A stretch of 64,000 bases of DNA from NCBI GenBank assembly GCA_964632845.1, contig CAZWDU010000001.1, positions 62,001 through 126,000 on the forward strand, written 5' to 3'. The notes beneath the pieces are model-generated. The model made no database searches, was not told where the DNA came from, and saw only the letters and a program-made list of their open reading frames with translations. Of this stretch, positions 49,811-58,551 are shown one piece after another (position 1 is the first letter of the stretch; each line of letters begins with the position of its first letter). The translations under genes were made by a program, and so were the position numbers. The DNA is from JAOZHU01 sp964632845 (lineage in GTDB: Archaea; Thermoproteota; Bathyarchaeia; Bathyarchaeales; Bathycorpusculaceae).

Positions 49811-51039
49811 AGGGAACGGCGTTAGCCCTAATCTTCATTCTAACGCTTTTCGTCTCTTTACTAATTGGCGTTCAATCTGTTAAGTCAAGTTCAATAACTA
49901 TTATTGTTCCTGACGATTTTCCCAACATTCAGGAGGCGGTTGACAACGCCGTTGCAGGGCAAACAATTTTTGTAAGAACTGGCGTTTACACTGAACAACA
50001 TATAACAATTGACAAGTCCTTGTCCTTGGTTGGTGAAGACGCAGCAAACACAATTCTCGTAGGAATAAATAATATCAAATACTCGCCACCTTACGTTATC
50101 CAAATTTCTGCTGACGCCGTTAAGGTTTCTGGCTTCACAATAACCAACGGCTCTCTTGGCGGAATAAGAGTAGAAACCGTAAGCTTAGATATTCAGCCAA
50201 CTGGCTGCGTAATCACTGGAAACAACATAATAAACAACAGTGACGGCATTAGCACATATGACGGAAAAGACTTAACCATTTCAAACAACCGCATCTCAAA
50301 CAACAGAGACTATGGTGTCTATGTATCCACTTCGCAAACTAATATCTTTGAAAACGACATAACCGAAAATGGTTGGTCAGGGATAGTTATCGATTCATGT
50401 GAAAAAGTAACTGTGAGCAATAACAACATTTCAGATAATGGGAATCAGGGAACAATCCAAGAATACCAAGGCGGTATTATGCAAAGATGGCATGGCAACT
50501 TTGAAATCTACGCAAACAACATAACTAACAATAACGGTTACGGCGTCCAATTTGGCGAAGGATGCAGCAACTCTTCGGTTCATGACAACAACATCAAAGG
50601 CAACAGCGTGGGCGTTGAGTTATCAAATTTCATTCTAACAAACAACTCTGAAGGCATCGGCATCGGGACAGGCAACAAAGTCTACCGAAACAACTTGGAC
50701 AACAGCCAGAATGCCCTTATACAAACTGCTTGCCCATACAACATCACGAGGACTATTGCTTACGTCATCGGAAACGGAACAGACACCGTATCATGGGATA
50801 ATGATGCCATTGGAAACTATTGGAGCGATTACAATGGTCAGGGCACCTACGTAATTGACAACGACAATGTTGACCATTATCCGCTTGCCCAACAAGTCGA
50901 CATTTCTACTGCAGCAACTACAGATACTTTTGGGGCTCCAGCGCCAACAATTGCAGCCGTTATCACTGGTTCAGTAGTCATTATAGGAATAGTTATTCTG
51001 GTTTACTTCAAAAAGCGCAAAGGAGGCCAACCTGCGTGA
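49807..51039 (+). CDS. surface beta-helix protein (NosD-like repeats)
   Basis: After a signal peptide (residues about 1-30), the protein has PDDFPNIQEAVDNAVAGQTI and FVRTGVYTEQ, the usual start of a parallel beta-helix in NosD and related proteins. It continues with a series of NN-rich repeats (ISNNRISNNRDYGVY, FENDITENGWSGIVI) and GNYWSDYNGQGTYVID, and ends in a C-terminal transmembrane helix with YFKKRKGG. GTG 49807 overlaps the previous stop. Such proteins bind polysaccharide or form surface layers; the ligand is unknown. Confidence 0.8.
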   Translation: MKGTALALIFILTLFVSLLIGVQSVKSSSITIIVPDDFPNIQEAVDNAVAGQTIFVRTGVYTEQHITIDKSLSLVGEDAANTILVGINNIKYSPPYVIQISADAVKVSGFTITNGSLGGIRVETVSLDIQPTGCVITGNNIINNSDGISTYDGKDLTISNNRISNNRDYGVYVSTSQTNIFENDITENGWSGIVIDSCEKVTVSNNNISDNGNQGTIQEYQGGIMQRWHGNFEIYANNITNNNGYGVQFGEGCSNSSVHDNNIKGNSVGVELSNFILTNNSEGIGIGTGNKVYRNNLDNSQNALIQTACPYNITRTIAYVIGNGTDTVSWDNDAIGNYWSDYNGQGTYVIDNDNVDHYPLAQQVDISTAATTDTFGAPAPTIAAVITGSVVIIGIVILVYFKKRKGGQPA

Positions 51040-51770
51040 AGAGAGAAGCGTTAGCAGTTTGTTTGTTAATTGCGTTGTTGTCTCCGCTGTTTTCTCTCCT
51101 GCAGTCTGGTGTAGTGTCGGCTATTGCTGAATCGTCTATTCTTGAGCCGTCTGTTCCACAATTCACGTTAAAGTATGTAGACAATTCGTATGACGTACCG
51201 CCAAAAACAACTTCCTCGACAGACCCCTACACCGGAAAAACAACAACTACAACGACTCCTAGTTACCATGTCGAAAGCAAGACAATACAAGCTACAATCA
51301 AGAACAACATAGGTGCCTCATACTATAATTTCAGATACAAAGGGCACTATGCGGATGAGTGGAGTTACGAGCCATTCGACCCTGACCGTGGCTACTTCCT
51401 TGGTGATTTTGGTTCCGTTCCCTATCAAGCTTCAAATTCAAGTCATACTGTAGCAACTTTGCCTTCTATTCTCTTCAACTCTGTCACTGCAGGCGGTCTG
51501 ATTGACGTCCAAGTGCAAGCGTTATTCGGGAATTTTGATGCAACTCCTTATGGGCATTTCATTGATGTGGGTGGTCCGACGTATGATTTCCGTTTCGAAG
51601 GTACAACGAGCGATTGGAGTGACACACAAACAGTAGTTTTTGGCGAGAGTGAGACGCCAACGCCTAGTGTTCCAGAGTTTCCATCTTTCATAGTTCTTCC
51701 TGCTTTGCTTGGGATGGTATTACTAAGCGCATTACTCTTCAAGAAACGCAGTGGAGGTCAACGCGCATGA
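51036..51770 (+). CDS. secreted surface protein, paralogue B, with PEF-type C-terminal anchor
   Basis: It starts with a signal peptide, then SVPQFTLKYVDNSYDVPPK, the same opening domain as paralogue A, and DPYTGKTTTTTTPSYHVE. Near the C-terminus it has SVPEFPSFIVLPALLGMVLL followed by FKKRSGG. PEFP plus a hydrophobic stretch and basic end resembles the PEF-CTERM signal recognised by archaeosortases. Only this member of the cluster has that form. Start is GTG with GGAGG eight bases upstream. It is coupled to both neighbours. Confidence 0.72.
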   Translation: MKREALAVCLLIALLSPLFSLLQSGVVSAIAESSILEPSVPQFTLKYVDNSYDVPPKTTSSTDPYTGKTTTTTTPSYHVESKTIQATIKNNIGASYYNFRYKGHYADEWSYEPFDPDRGYFLGDFGSVPYQASNSSHTVATLPSILFNSVTAGGLIDVQVQALFGNFDATPYGHFIDVGGPTYDFRFEGTTSDWSDTQTVVFGESETPTPSVPEFPSFIVLPALLGMVLLSALLFKKRSGGQRA

Positions 51771-52732
51771 AGAGAGCAGCGTTAGCACTCTGTTTATTTC
51801 TTGCGCTATTGGCTCCACTTATGTCTCTTTTGCAGTTTGAATCAGTGTCAGTTATTGCTGAAGCATCCATACCTAAGCCGTCTGTTCCAGAATTCACCGT
51901 TAAGTTTGTGAATGCTTCCTATAGCGTAACCACAACAAATCCTTATACTGGGTTAGAAGAAACTGAACTAATAAACAATAACACGATTGAAATCACAATC
52001 AATAATCAGCCTTTTGACCACTCAGACTTTCAAATATACTATAATATTCGCGTCAAGCCTCACTTTGAAGGCGATTGGATTGAAGTTTATCCTCTTAGAA
52101 ACAGAACCAGTTCATATAACGAAGATGGTACTTTTTCATATTCCCAGTACATAAATGATGATGCGCCCCAATCAGAGTCAAGCTTCACCAGTATTACTTT
52201 CCCTGTTGTGCCAACGGAGCTTTACTTAGCTTCAGGCTATGATATTCAAAAATATTATTCTGGAGATGGCACTCAAGAAGGTGACTATTTTGCATTCTTA
52301 AGCGCTATTCCAGATCGCGGTCAGCTTGATTTTCAAGTAGAGGCTTCAGTTGGGCACTATGCGCAAGTTTATGTTAATGACCATCCCCTAGCTCCCTATC
52401 CTATTGGACATAATGAACAAGCTGTTGCTTTTGACATAACAAGCGGTTGGAGCAGCACACAGACAATAACCATCGGCGAAAGTGCTTCCGCAACGACTCC
52501 AACCCCGTTGCCTTCTCAATCAACGTCAACTCCAAATGAATCTGCTTCGCCTTCTCAGAACTTAACAGCAACCTCGTCGTTGGATACGCAGTTAGGTGTT
52601 TTGTTTGGGCTCAGCTGGGAACAGACCGCCCTTGCCGTGTTGTGTGTTTTGGCAGTTATTTTGGTGATTGCTGACTTGATAGTCTATTTTAGAAAACGGA
52701 GAAAACGATGTTTATGCAAAAAACAAAGTTAG
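51767..52732 (+). CDS. secreted surface protein, paralogue C
   Basis: This 321-residue protein has a signal peptide, KPSVPEFTVKFVNASYSV, an extracellular domain with VEASVGHYAQVYVNDH and FDITSGWSSTQTITIGESAS, a Ser/Thr/Pro linker (about 45 residues) and a C-terminal transmembrane helix with YFRKRRKRCLCKKQS. The Cys-x-Cys end is unusual for this group. It is the third copy of the family in the operon. The last 25 bases overlap the next gene. Confidence 0.72.
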   Translation: MKRAALALCLFLALLAPLMSLLQFESVSVIAEASIPKPSVPEFTVKFVNASYSVTTTNPYTGLEETELINNNTIEITINNQPFDHSDFQIYYNIRVKPHFEGDWIEVYPLRNRTSSYNEDGTFSYSQYINDDAPQSESSFTSITFPVVPTELYLASGYDIQKYYSGDGTQEGDYFAFLSAIPDRGQLDFQVEASVGHYAQVYVNDHPLAPYPIGHNEQAVAFDITSGWSSTQTITIGESASATTPTPLPSQSTSTPNESASPSQNLTATSSLDTQLGVLFGLSWEQTALAVLCVLAVILVIADLIVYFRKRRKRCLCKKQS

Positions 52733-54198
52733 CAACAACGTTCATCGTGGCATTTTTACTTTTAGCGTTAGTTGGCACTTTGCATCTTGGAACAGTTCAA
52801 GCTTCCACAGATGTAACGGGAATTATCTTTTCAGATACCACATGGACAAAAGCAGATAGCCCATACATATTGAAAGGTCCAGTTGCGGTAAACGGTGGCG
52901 TAACCTTAACCATTGAAGCTGGGGTCCAGGTGAATTTAACGAGCTACTACATACAAGTGAACGGCACCCTAGTCGCTAGAGGTACCAACGCGGAAAAGAT
53001 TGACCTGAATGATGGTGAAATCATCTTTATGGAAGATAGTAATGGTTGGAACGAACAAACCAGTTCGGGTTCCATAATCGAAAACGTACGATTCAGCGGT
53101 AAAATAACCCTCAGAAACGCTTCTCCAAAGATTAGAGATAACATAGGCGGTCAGCTTGTTATCGAAGGAGCATCACCCTCAATTTCAAATAGCAACCTTG
53201 GGCTCACAATTTACAGCGGGTCACCCTTCATAATTAATAACAACATTAGAGGTCCAGTATCCATTGTTTCTGGTTCACCTGTTATTTCACAAAATATTAT
53301 TAGCAATGGGATCACCTTCAAGAACTACAGCTCCTCCGATATTCCAAACCTCGCCGATACTCCCGTGATTACAAACAACTACATCAGTTCTTGGGATGTT
53401 CTTATCAAGTTGTGTGGATGCTCCGCCATAGTCTCAAGTAATACTATAGTTGGTCTGTCAAAAGATTTCGGTTCAAGACAAGGCTATTTCGGGGAAATGT
53501 ACGGTGTCTACTCTGCAAACTATGGAATTTTTTTTGACGGTGGTACTGCCTCAATTATCAACAACACAATAACAAACTGTACCGTAGGAATTTGCATTGC
53601 CGCCGGTAATGCAACAATTGAAAGGAACCTGATTTACAAATGTACTGAGGGAATGAACGTGGGTACAGAAACAGGGGGCAACGGTAATCTTGGGAAACAA
53701 GTTGCAATCCAGAAAAATACCGTTGCACACAGTATCACTGCAATCACGCTGTTTAAAGCCCATCAAACTGCAATCAACCACAATAACATTCAAAACTACA
53801 GTCAGAGCATTTACCTAAAGTCAACTGCAAACGACATAGACGCAACCAACAATTGGTGGGGAACAACGAACGAAATCCTAATCAGCCAATCAATCTTCGA
53901 CTATAAGAACGACTTTAACTTGGGCAAAGTCAATTACACTCCAGTCTTAACAGAACCAGACCCCAACGCACCCGCGATATCAGAACCTACGCCAATGTCG
54001 TCTTCTTCGTCTTCATCGCCACCTCCATCTTCAAGTCCATCGTCTTCTCAGAGCCCCACGTCAATGCCCAATGCGCAAAGTGAGGCGGATCAACAAGGCT
54101 TTAACTGGACAGAAATCAGCTTAATCGCCGCGTTAGGCGTTATAGCTGCATTACTCGTGGTTATTACATTTATGAATAGAAAGCAAACAAAAAAATGA
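52708..54198 (+). CDS. surface beta-helix protein with C-terminal membrane anchor
   Basis: The 496-residue protein has a signal peptide, SDTTWTKADSPYILKGPVAV and GGVTLTIEAGVQVNLTSYYI, typical of right-handed beta-helix surface proteins. Many short Asn/Ile-rich turns follow, then NDIDATNNWWGTTNE, and a long Ser/Pro linker before the C-terminal transmembrane helix. The starting ATG has GGAG six bases upstream. It resembles nitrous-oxide maturation NosD-like and polysaccharide-binding proteins only in fold. It ends the operon. Confidence 0.8.
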   Translation: MFMQKTKLATTFIVAFLLLALVGTLHLGTVQASTDVTGIIFSDTTWTKADSPYILKGPVAVNGGVTLTIEAGVQVNLTSYYIQVNGTLVARGTNAEKIDLNDGEIIFMEDSNGWNEQTSSGSIIENVRFSGKITLRNASPKIRDNIGGQLVIEGASPSISNSNLGLTIYSGSPFIINNNIRGPVSIVSGSPVISQNIISNGITFKNYSSSDIPNLADTPVITNNYISSWDVLIKLCGCSAIVSSNTIVGLSKDFGSRQGYFGEMYGVYSANYGIFFDGGTASIINNTITNCTVGICIAAGNATIERNLIYKCTEGMNVGTETGGNGNLGKQVAIQKNTVAHSITAITLFKAHQTAINHNNIQNYSQSIYLKSTANDIDATNNWWGTTNEILISQSIFDYKNDFNLGKVNYTPVLTEPDPNAPAISEPTPMSSSSSSSPPPSSSPSSSQSPTSMPNAQSEADQQGFNWTEISLIAALGVIAALLVVITFMNRKQTKK

Positions 54199-54213
54199 AA
54201 GATGAGCTGTTAA

Positions 54214-55149
54214 TTATTTAGCAGCTGCTTTTGCCAGTTTCTTCATTATGGCTTCTTTAGCGATAGTGTACGCTATTGCGTAGTCAAACAGCCCCTGCGG
54301 CTCAGCCGTTGCGCGCTTAATCATTTCCGTCTCAGTCTTAATCTTCAACTTACCAATGGCTAACGCGCCGATGCCGAAAACGCCAGCTTTAACCTCTTTT
54401 CCGTCGTCAGTTACGCCTAAGCCTTCCACACCCAACGGCTTAATAGCGTTAATGTCAGCAACTATCTTGCATTTTGCGCCGTACTTGTCTAGTTCAGCTA
54501 GCGCGAGCAGTTGGATTCCGCCTGCGCCTGCAGCGAGGATAATTTCAGCGTCTTTGATGGCTTCGCCCGTCTGTTCAGAACTTTTTACCTCAACAACTTT
54601 GACTCTTTCCGCGCCGACTTCAGTGTTTATCTTGTCAGCTACAGCCTGTCCCTTTGCTGAAGAACGAGATGTAATAGTCACATTGGCTTTTTCTGCAGCG
54701 TAAATTCGTGCGGCTGTCTGCCCGACTGGCCCTGTGCCCGCAAGCACAGTCACGTTTTTGCCTTCCAAAGTTCCAAAGTTCTTCTCAACTGATGCCCCGA
54801 ATGTTTTCGCTACCGCAGCCGCGGCTGTTGAGTATCCGCCTCGGGGGTCAACAATTATGCTGGTTCCCCACGGAGCCGCCTTCATGCACTTCTGCGTGGC
54901 AGCCACGACCTCGTTGACCATGTCAAAGTTGCTGCCGTTAACAAATATTTTTGTGTGTTTTGCGCCTTCAGGTCCTCTTGGAAAAACCGTGTCGTAAACG
55001 ATTCTCGCAGCGTCTTCACTATTCACATTCTCGTACTTGAATATCATTGAATCTGGAAAAGCATCGGTTGTTACCAGCATGTCGAAGGGGCTTGCGTACT
55101 TGTCGGTGTCCAAGAAAATAAAAACTGTCTTAAACTCTTTCTCCGTCAA
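54214..55149 (-). CDS. NAD(P)-dependent methylene-tetrahydromethanopterin dehydrogenase, MtdA/MtdB-like
   Basis: This 311-residue protein resembles MtdA/MtdB of methylotrophs, which oxidises or reduces methylene-tetrahydromethanopterin with NAD(P). It begins with FIFLDTDKYASPFDMLV, has KIFVNGSNFDMVNEV, VDPRGGYSTAAAA, the Rossmann motif VLAGTGPVGQTAARIYA and SRSSAKGQAVADK, and ends with FGIGALAIGKLKIKTE. The start TTG 55149 has AGGTG five bases upstream; GTG 55158 is an alternative. With ftr it would work in the archaeal methyl branch, replacing the F420-dependent Mtd. NADP or NAD preference is not clear from the sequence. Confidence 0.83.
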   Translation of the reverse strand: MTEKEFKTVFIFLDTDKYASPFDMLVTTDAFPDSMIFKYENVNSEDAARIVYDTVFPRGPEGAKHTKIFVNGSNFDMVNEVVAATQKCMKAAPWGTSIIVDPRGGYSTAAAAVAKTFGASVEKNFGTLEGKNVTVLAGTGPVGQTAARIYAAEKANVTITSRSSAKGQAVADKINTEVGAERVKVVEVKSSEQTGEAIKDAEIILAAGAGGIQLLALAELDKYGAKCKIVADINAIKPLGVEGLGVTDDGKEVKAGVFGIGALAIGKLKIKTETEMIKRATAEPQGLFDYAIAYTIAKEAIMKKLAKAAAK

Positions 55150-55279
55150 ATTTCGCACCTACCTGTTTTTGAATGCGGTTTACCCATTTAAGAATTATCA
55201 CATGGCAACGCCTATTTGAATATCTTTAATAATTCGGCGCATAGAGTTGTAACCAGAAAAAGTTCAAGAAGGCAATAGC

Positions 55280-56323
55280 ATGTCGTTAGCTGAAAATTTG
55301 GAAAAGCTCTCCAACGCCTGCGGTGTAGCTGGCAGAGAAGAAGAAGTCAGAAACCTAATGATCAAACTGCTCAAGCCACATGTGGATGAAATTTGCGTGG
55401 ACAAGCTTGAAAACGTAATCGCCGTCAAAAAAGGCGAAAAAAACGCTCCGAAAATCATGCTCGCCGCCCACATGGACGAAGTCGGCTTAATGGTGAAAAC
55501 CATCTCCAAAGACGGATTCCTACAATTCGCAAAAATGGGCGGAATAGACGACCGCATACTCCTAGCACAAAAAGTAACAGTCTACACCGCGAAAGGCACC
55601 TTACACGGCATAGTAGGCTCAAAACCGCCGCACATACAGAAAGAGGAAGAACGCAAAAAAATCGTGAAGTATGACGATCTGTTCATCGATATCGGCGCTG
55701 AAAACCGCGAAGCCGCCGCCAAGATGGGCGTCAAAGTCGGCGACATCGTGGGCTTCGACGTGAAATACGCCCAGATAGGCAAGGACTTGGTTATAGGCAA
55801 GGCATTTGACGACCGCGCTGGCTGCGCAGTGATGATAGAGGCGCTTAAGCTACTGGCGAAAACGGAGTGCACAGTTTACGCTGTGGGCACGGTTCAAGAA
55901 GAAGTAGGCTTAAGAGGCGCGGCGACGGCAGCTTTCGGCGTAGACCCTGATGTGGGCATAGCGTTGGACGTAACGATAGCGGGCGATGTGCCAGGTGTAA
56001 GAGAATTCGACACTACAGTGGCTATGGGCAAGGGTCCAACGTTGAGCGTGTCCGACTCAGGCTTGATAACGCACCCGAAAGTCTTGCGCTTGCTTCTTGA
56101 TGTGGCTGAAGAAAACAAAATCGCCTACCAGTTGGAAACGGGCTTGATGGGTTCCACGGATGCAGCGCGCATATCCCTGACGCGGCAGGGCGTTCCAAGC
56201 GGAACAATTTCTGTTCCAGCGCGTTACATTCACAGCCCCGTGGGCATGATCAGCCTGAAAGACGCGGAGAACTCGGCGAAGCTGACGGCAGCGGCAATCC
56301 AGAAAATCCCAAAGTACTTCTAA
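55280..56323 (+). CDS. M42 family aminopeptidase (TET-type)
   Basis: M42 glutamyl/leucyl aminopeptidases are dodecameric tetrahedral enzymes that trim peptides after the proteasome. The zinc ligands are all seen: AAHMDEVGLMV, FDDRAGCAVM, VQEEVGLRGAA (catalytic Glu), ALDVTIAGDVPG and SPVGM preceded by ARYIH. Length is 347 residues, usual for the family. It carries an ATG and a TATA-like CTTTAATAA about 55 bases upstream. The specificity cannot be read from the sequence. Confidence 0.93.
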   Translation: MSLAENLEKLSNACGVAGREEEVRNLMIKLLKPHVDEICVDKLENVIAVKKGEKNAPKIMLAAHMDEVGLMVKTISKDGFLQFAKMGGIDDRILLAQKVTVYTAKGTLHGIVGSKPPHIQKEEERKKIVKYDDLFIDIGAENREAAAKMGVKVGDIVGFDVKYAQIGKDLVIGKAFDDRAGCAVMIEALKLLAKTECTVYAVGTVQEEVGLRGAATAAFGVDPDVGIALDVTIAGDVPGVREFDTTVAMGKGPTLSVSDSGLITHPKVLRLLLDVAEENKIAYQLETGLMGSTDAARISLTRQGVPSGTISVPARYIHSPVGMISLKDAENSAKLTAAAIQKIPKYF

Positions 56324-56344
56324 CCCGCTTATGTGGCTGTGGCA

Positions 56345-56782
56345 ATGGATAAAACTGTAAAATTTGAGTTTCTAGAGCATACCGCTGACGTGTACGTGGC
56401 AGCACACGGAGCGGATTCAGCTGAAGCTTTTGAAAACGCGGCGCTCGCAATGTTTGAGGTTATGACTGACACCGCGAAAGTCGCGGCTACTGCGAAGGAC
56501 TCGCTGGCTGTGGAGGCTGAAGACGAATACGCGTTGCTCTACAGTTGGCTGGAAGCGTTGCTGGTGAAGGCTGAAGTTAACGGCATGCTTTACTCAAAGT
56601 TCAATATCTCCAAGTTAGAGGAGACTGCTGACGGCTTCAAGCTCACGGCAAACTTGTGGGGCGAAAAATTCAACGCTGCAAAACACGCGCAGAAAGTCGC
56701 CGTGAAAGCAGTCACATATCATCGCATGGAAATAATCAAAGCCCTAAACCACGTAACCCTAGAGTTCATTCTGGACATCTAA
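56345..56782 (+). CDS. archease
   Basis: Archease (about 145 residues) is a small calcium-binding activator of the RtcB tRNA ligase. Visible are FEFLEHTADVYVAAHGADSA at the start, DEYALLYSWLEALLVKAEV and KAVTYHRMEIIKALNHVTLE at the end, the latter carrying conserved acidic residues. ATG 56345 gives MDKTVKFEFLEHT; a GTG 12 bases earlier is possible. RtcB lies 1.8 kb downstream, on the same strand. Confidence 0.94.
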   Translation: MDKTVKFEFLEHTADVYVAAHGADSAEAFENAALAMFEVMTDTAKVAATAKDSLAVEAEDEYALLYSWLEALLVKAEVNGMLYSKFNISKLEETADGFKLTANLWGEKFNAAKHAQKVAVKAVTYHRMEIIKALNHVTLEFILDI

Positions 56783-57433
56783 AGCCAGCTTCAGCTTTTT
56801 CAGCTCTGCCAAGATTACTTCCACTACCTTTTCTGGCGGCGTATCCAACGTTTCACAGTTAGCCTCCACAAAAGGCACATTCTCCGCCTTGAACAGTTCT
56901 AGAATCGGCTTGGTCTGCACATCGTAAACTTGAATTCTCTTCTTTATGACTTCGGGGTTATCGTCTGAACGCTGATACAACGCACCGCCACACTTGTCGC
57001 ATACCCCTTCCACCTTAGGCTTAAGAAACCGCGTATTGTAGACCGCGCCGCATTTTTTGCAGATTCTCCGCGTGGACAACCGCTCGACAATTATCCAGTC
57101 TGGAACCAACAACAGGATAATAACGCCGATTTTGACAATTTTCTCCAACGTTTTCGCCTGCTCCACAGTGCGCGGGTAACCATCCAAAATGAAACCTTTC
57201 CCCTTGGGGATTTTGCCTAAGCGCTGTTTCAGCACTTCCACAACAACCTCGTCGGGCACAAGCAGACCCTGCTCCACGTAACCCTTAACCTTCCTACCCA
57301 ACTCAGAGTCTTCTTTCATGATTTCTCGGAAAATATCGCCCATGGCAACCACGTCAACGCCCAGCTTTGCTTGCAGCCGCGACGCGTACGTGCCTTTACC
57401 AGCGCCTGGCGCTCCAAAGATAATCGCGTTCAA
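56759..57433 (-). CDS. adk: adenylate kinase with zinc-type lid
   Basis: Adk converts 2 ADP to ATP and AMP. The P-loop is GAPGAGKGT, the AMP-binding region DGYPRTVEQAKTL, and the lid has CKKCGAVYN and CDKCGGALYQRSDDNPEVIKKR with four cysteines, as in zinc-lid kinases. This is the long (bacterial-type) adenylate kinase. The start TTG at 57433 gives MNAIIFGAPGAGKGT, which fits the family, with AGGAG upstream; a longer ATG-started form would add 41 residues. It ends inside the archease gene, on the other strand. Confidence 0.93.
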   Translation of the reverse strand: MNAIIFGAPGAGKGTYASRLQAKLGVDVVAMGDIFREIMKEDSELGRKVKGYVEQGLLVPDEVVVEVLKQRLGKIPKGKGFILDGYPRTVEQAKTLEKIVKIGVIILLLVPDWIIVERLSTRRICKKCGAVYNTRFLKPKVEGVCDKCGGALYQRSDDNPEVIKKRIQVYDVQTKPILELFKAENVPFVEANCETLDTPPEKVVEVILAELKKLKLALDVQNEL

Positions 57434-57577
57434 CTTCCCATTGCTCCTAAACGCTCTCCTTAAGAAAAGAAGTGCACTAATTAACTTTTTGTGCTCTTCG
57501 AAGGCTGTTGAATGGAAACGTTTATGGCGGTTAAACGCGGTTTTAGCCTCATCCAAGCTCGGTTACGGTGGTAACGG

Positions 57578-58489
57578 TTGCACACGAAACAAATCGGAGA
57601 AAACTTGTTTCTGATAGACCTTGGAACTGGCGGGTTCAAGAGCCTCATCGCCAGCTACGTCCTCAAAGCAGCGCACGTAATAATCATCGAAACTGGTCCC
57701 ACATCTTCAATTGGCACCCTGCTGGCTGGCTTAAGAGAAATAGGCGTCGAAGCGGAAGATGTGGCGTACGTGGCTCTTTCTCATGTGCACTTGGACCACG
57801 GCGGCGGAGTTGGCGCTTTGCTGAAGAGTTTGCCGAACGCCAAAATAATCGTTCACCCCAGAGGTGTACCGCATCTGCTCAACCCTGAGAAGCTTTGGTT
57901 GCAATCTCAAAAGGTTTTAGGGCAAGTGGCGGAGATTTACGGCAAGCCTGAACCCGTTCCCGAGAACAAGGTAATCGCCGCAGCTGAAGGCATGACGTTT
58001 GACGCAGGCAACAACGTGCGGCTGAAGGTTGTGGAAACGCTTGGGCACGCCGCGCACAACCTAAGCTACGTTGAACTTTCAAGCAATGGTGTATTCACGG
58101 GAGACGCCGCGGGTATTTACCTCCACGAGTTTGACGTGGTTATTCCCACAACTCCGCCTCCTTTCCGTCTGGACATTGCTTTAGTTTCGCTAACCAAGCT
58201 CATCAACCTTAACCCCGCGTTCCTGTACTATAGCCACTTCGGAAAAGCAGGCGATGCTGTGCAGCGCCTCAACACTTATGCGTTGCAGCTTAGGTTGTGG
58301 GCAACCATAGCAACGGAAGGTGTGAAGAAGGGGCAGAGCGCAGAAGCGATACGGGAGCGAATACTACTGGAAGACCCAACTATGCGCAGAATCAGCTCTT
58401 TTCTCAAGTCGCACCCGATTTTCATGAAAACTGCTGTTGAAAACAGCGTGCAGGGCTTTATTGATTTTGCAGCGAAACCTGAGCTTTGA
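57578..58489 (+). CDS. metallo-beta-lactamase-fold hydrolase
   Basis: The 303-residue protein has the metal-binding SHVHLDHGGGVGAL (HxHxDH), HPRG, ETLGHAAHNLSYVE, FTGDAAGIYL and YSHFG, in MBL order. It resembles glyoxalase-II-like and beta-lactamase-like archaeal proteins. The substrate is unknown. The start is TTG with GGTGG about seven bases upstream. It is divergent from adk and precedes rtcB. Confidence 0.82.
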   Translation: MHTKQIGENLFLIDLGTGGFKSLIASYVLKAAHVIIIETGPTSSIGTLLAGLREIGVEAEDVAYVALSHVHLDHGGGVGALLKSLPNAKIIVHPRGVPHLLNPEKLWLQSQKVLGQVAEIYGKPEPVPENKVIAAAEGMTFDAGNNVRLKVVETLGHAAHNLSYVELSSNGVFTGDAAGIYLHEFDVVIPTTPPPFRLDIALVSLTKLINLNPAFLYYSHFGKAGDAVQRLNTYALQLRLWATIATEGVKKGQSAEAIRERILLEDPTMRRISSFLKSHPIFMKTAVENSVQGFIDFAAKPEL

Positions 58490-58551
58490 AGTGCCGCGTT
58501 CAAAACCATTTTATACCTAGCTTTACCTTTTTTGTGTGAGGGCACAACAAA

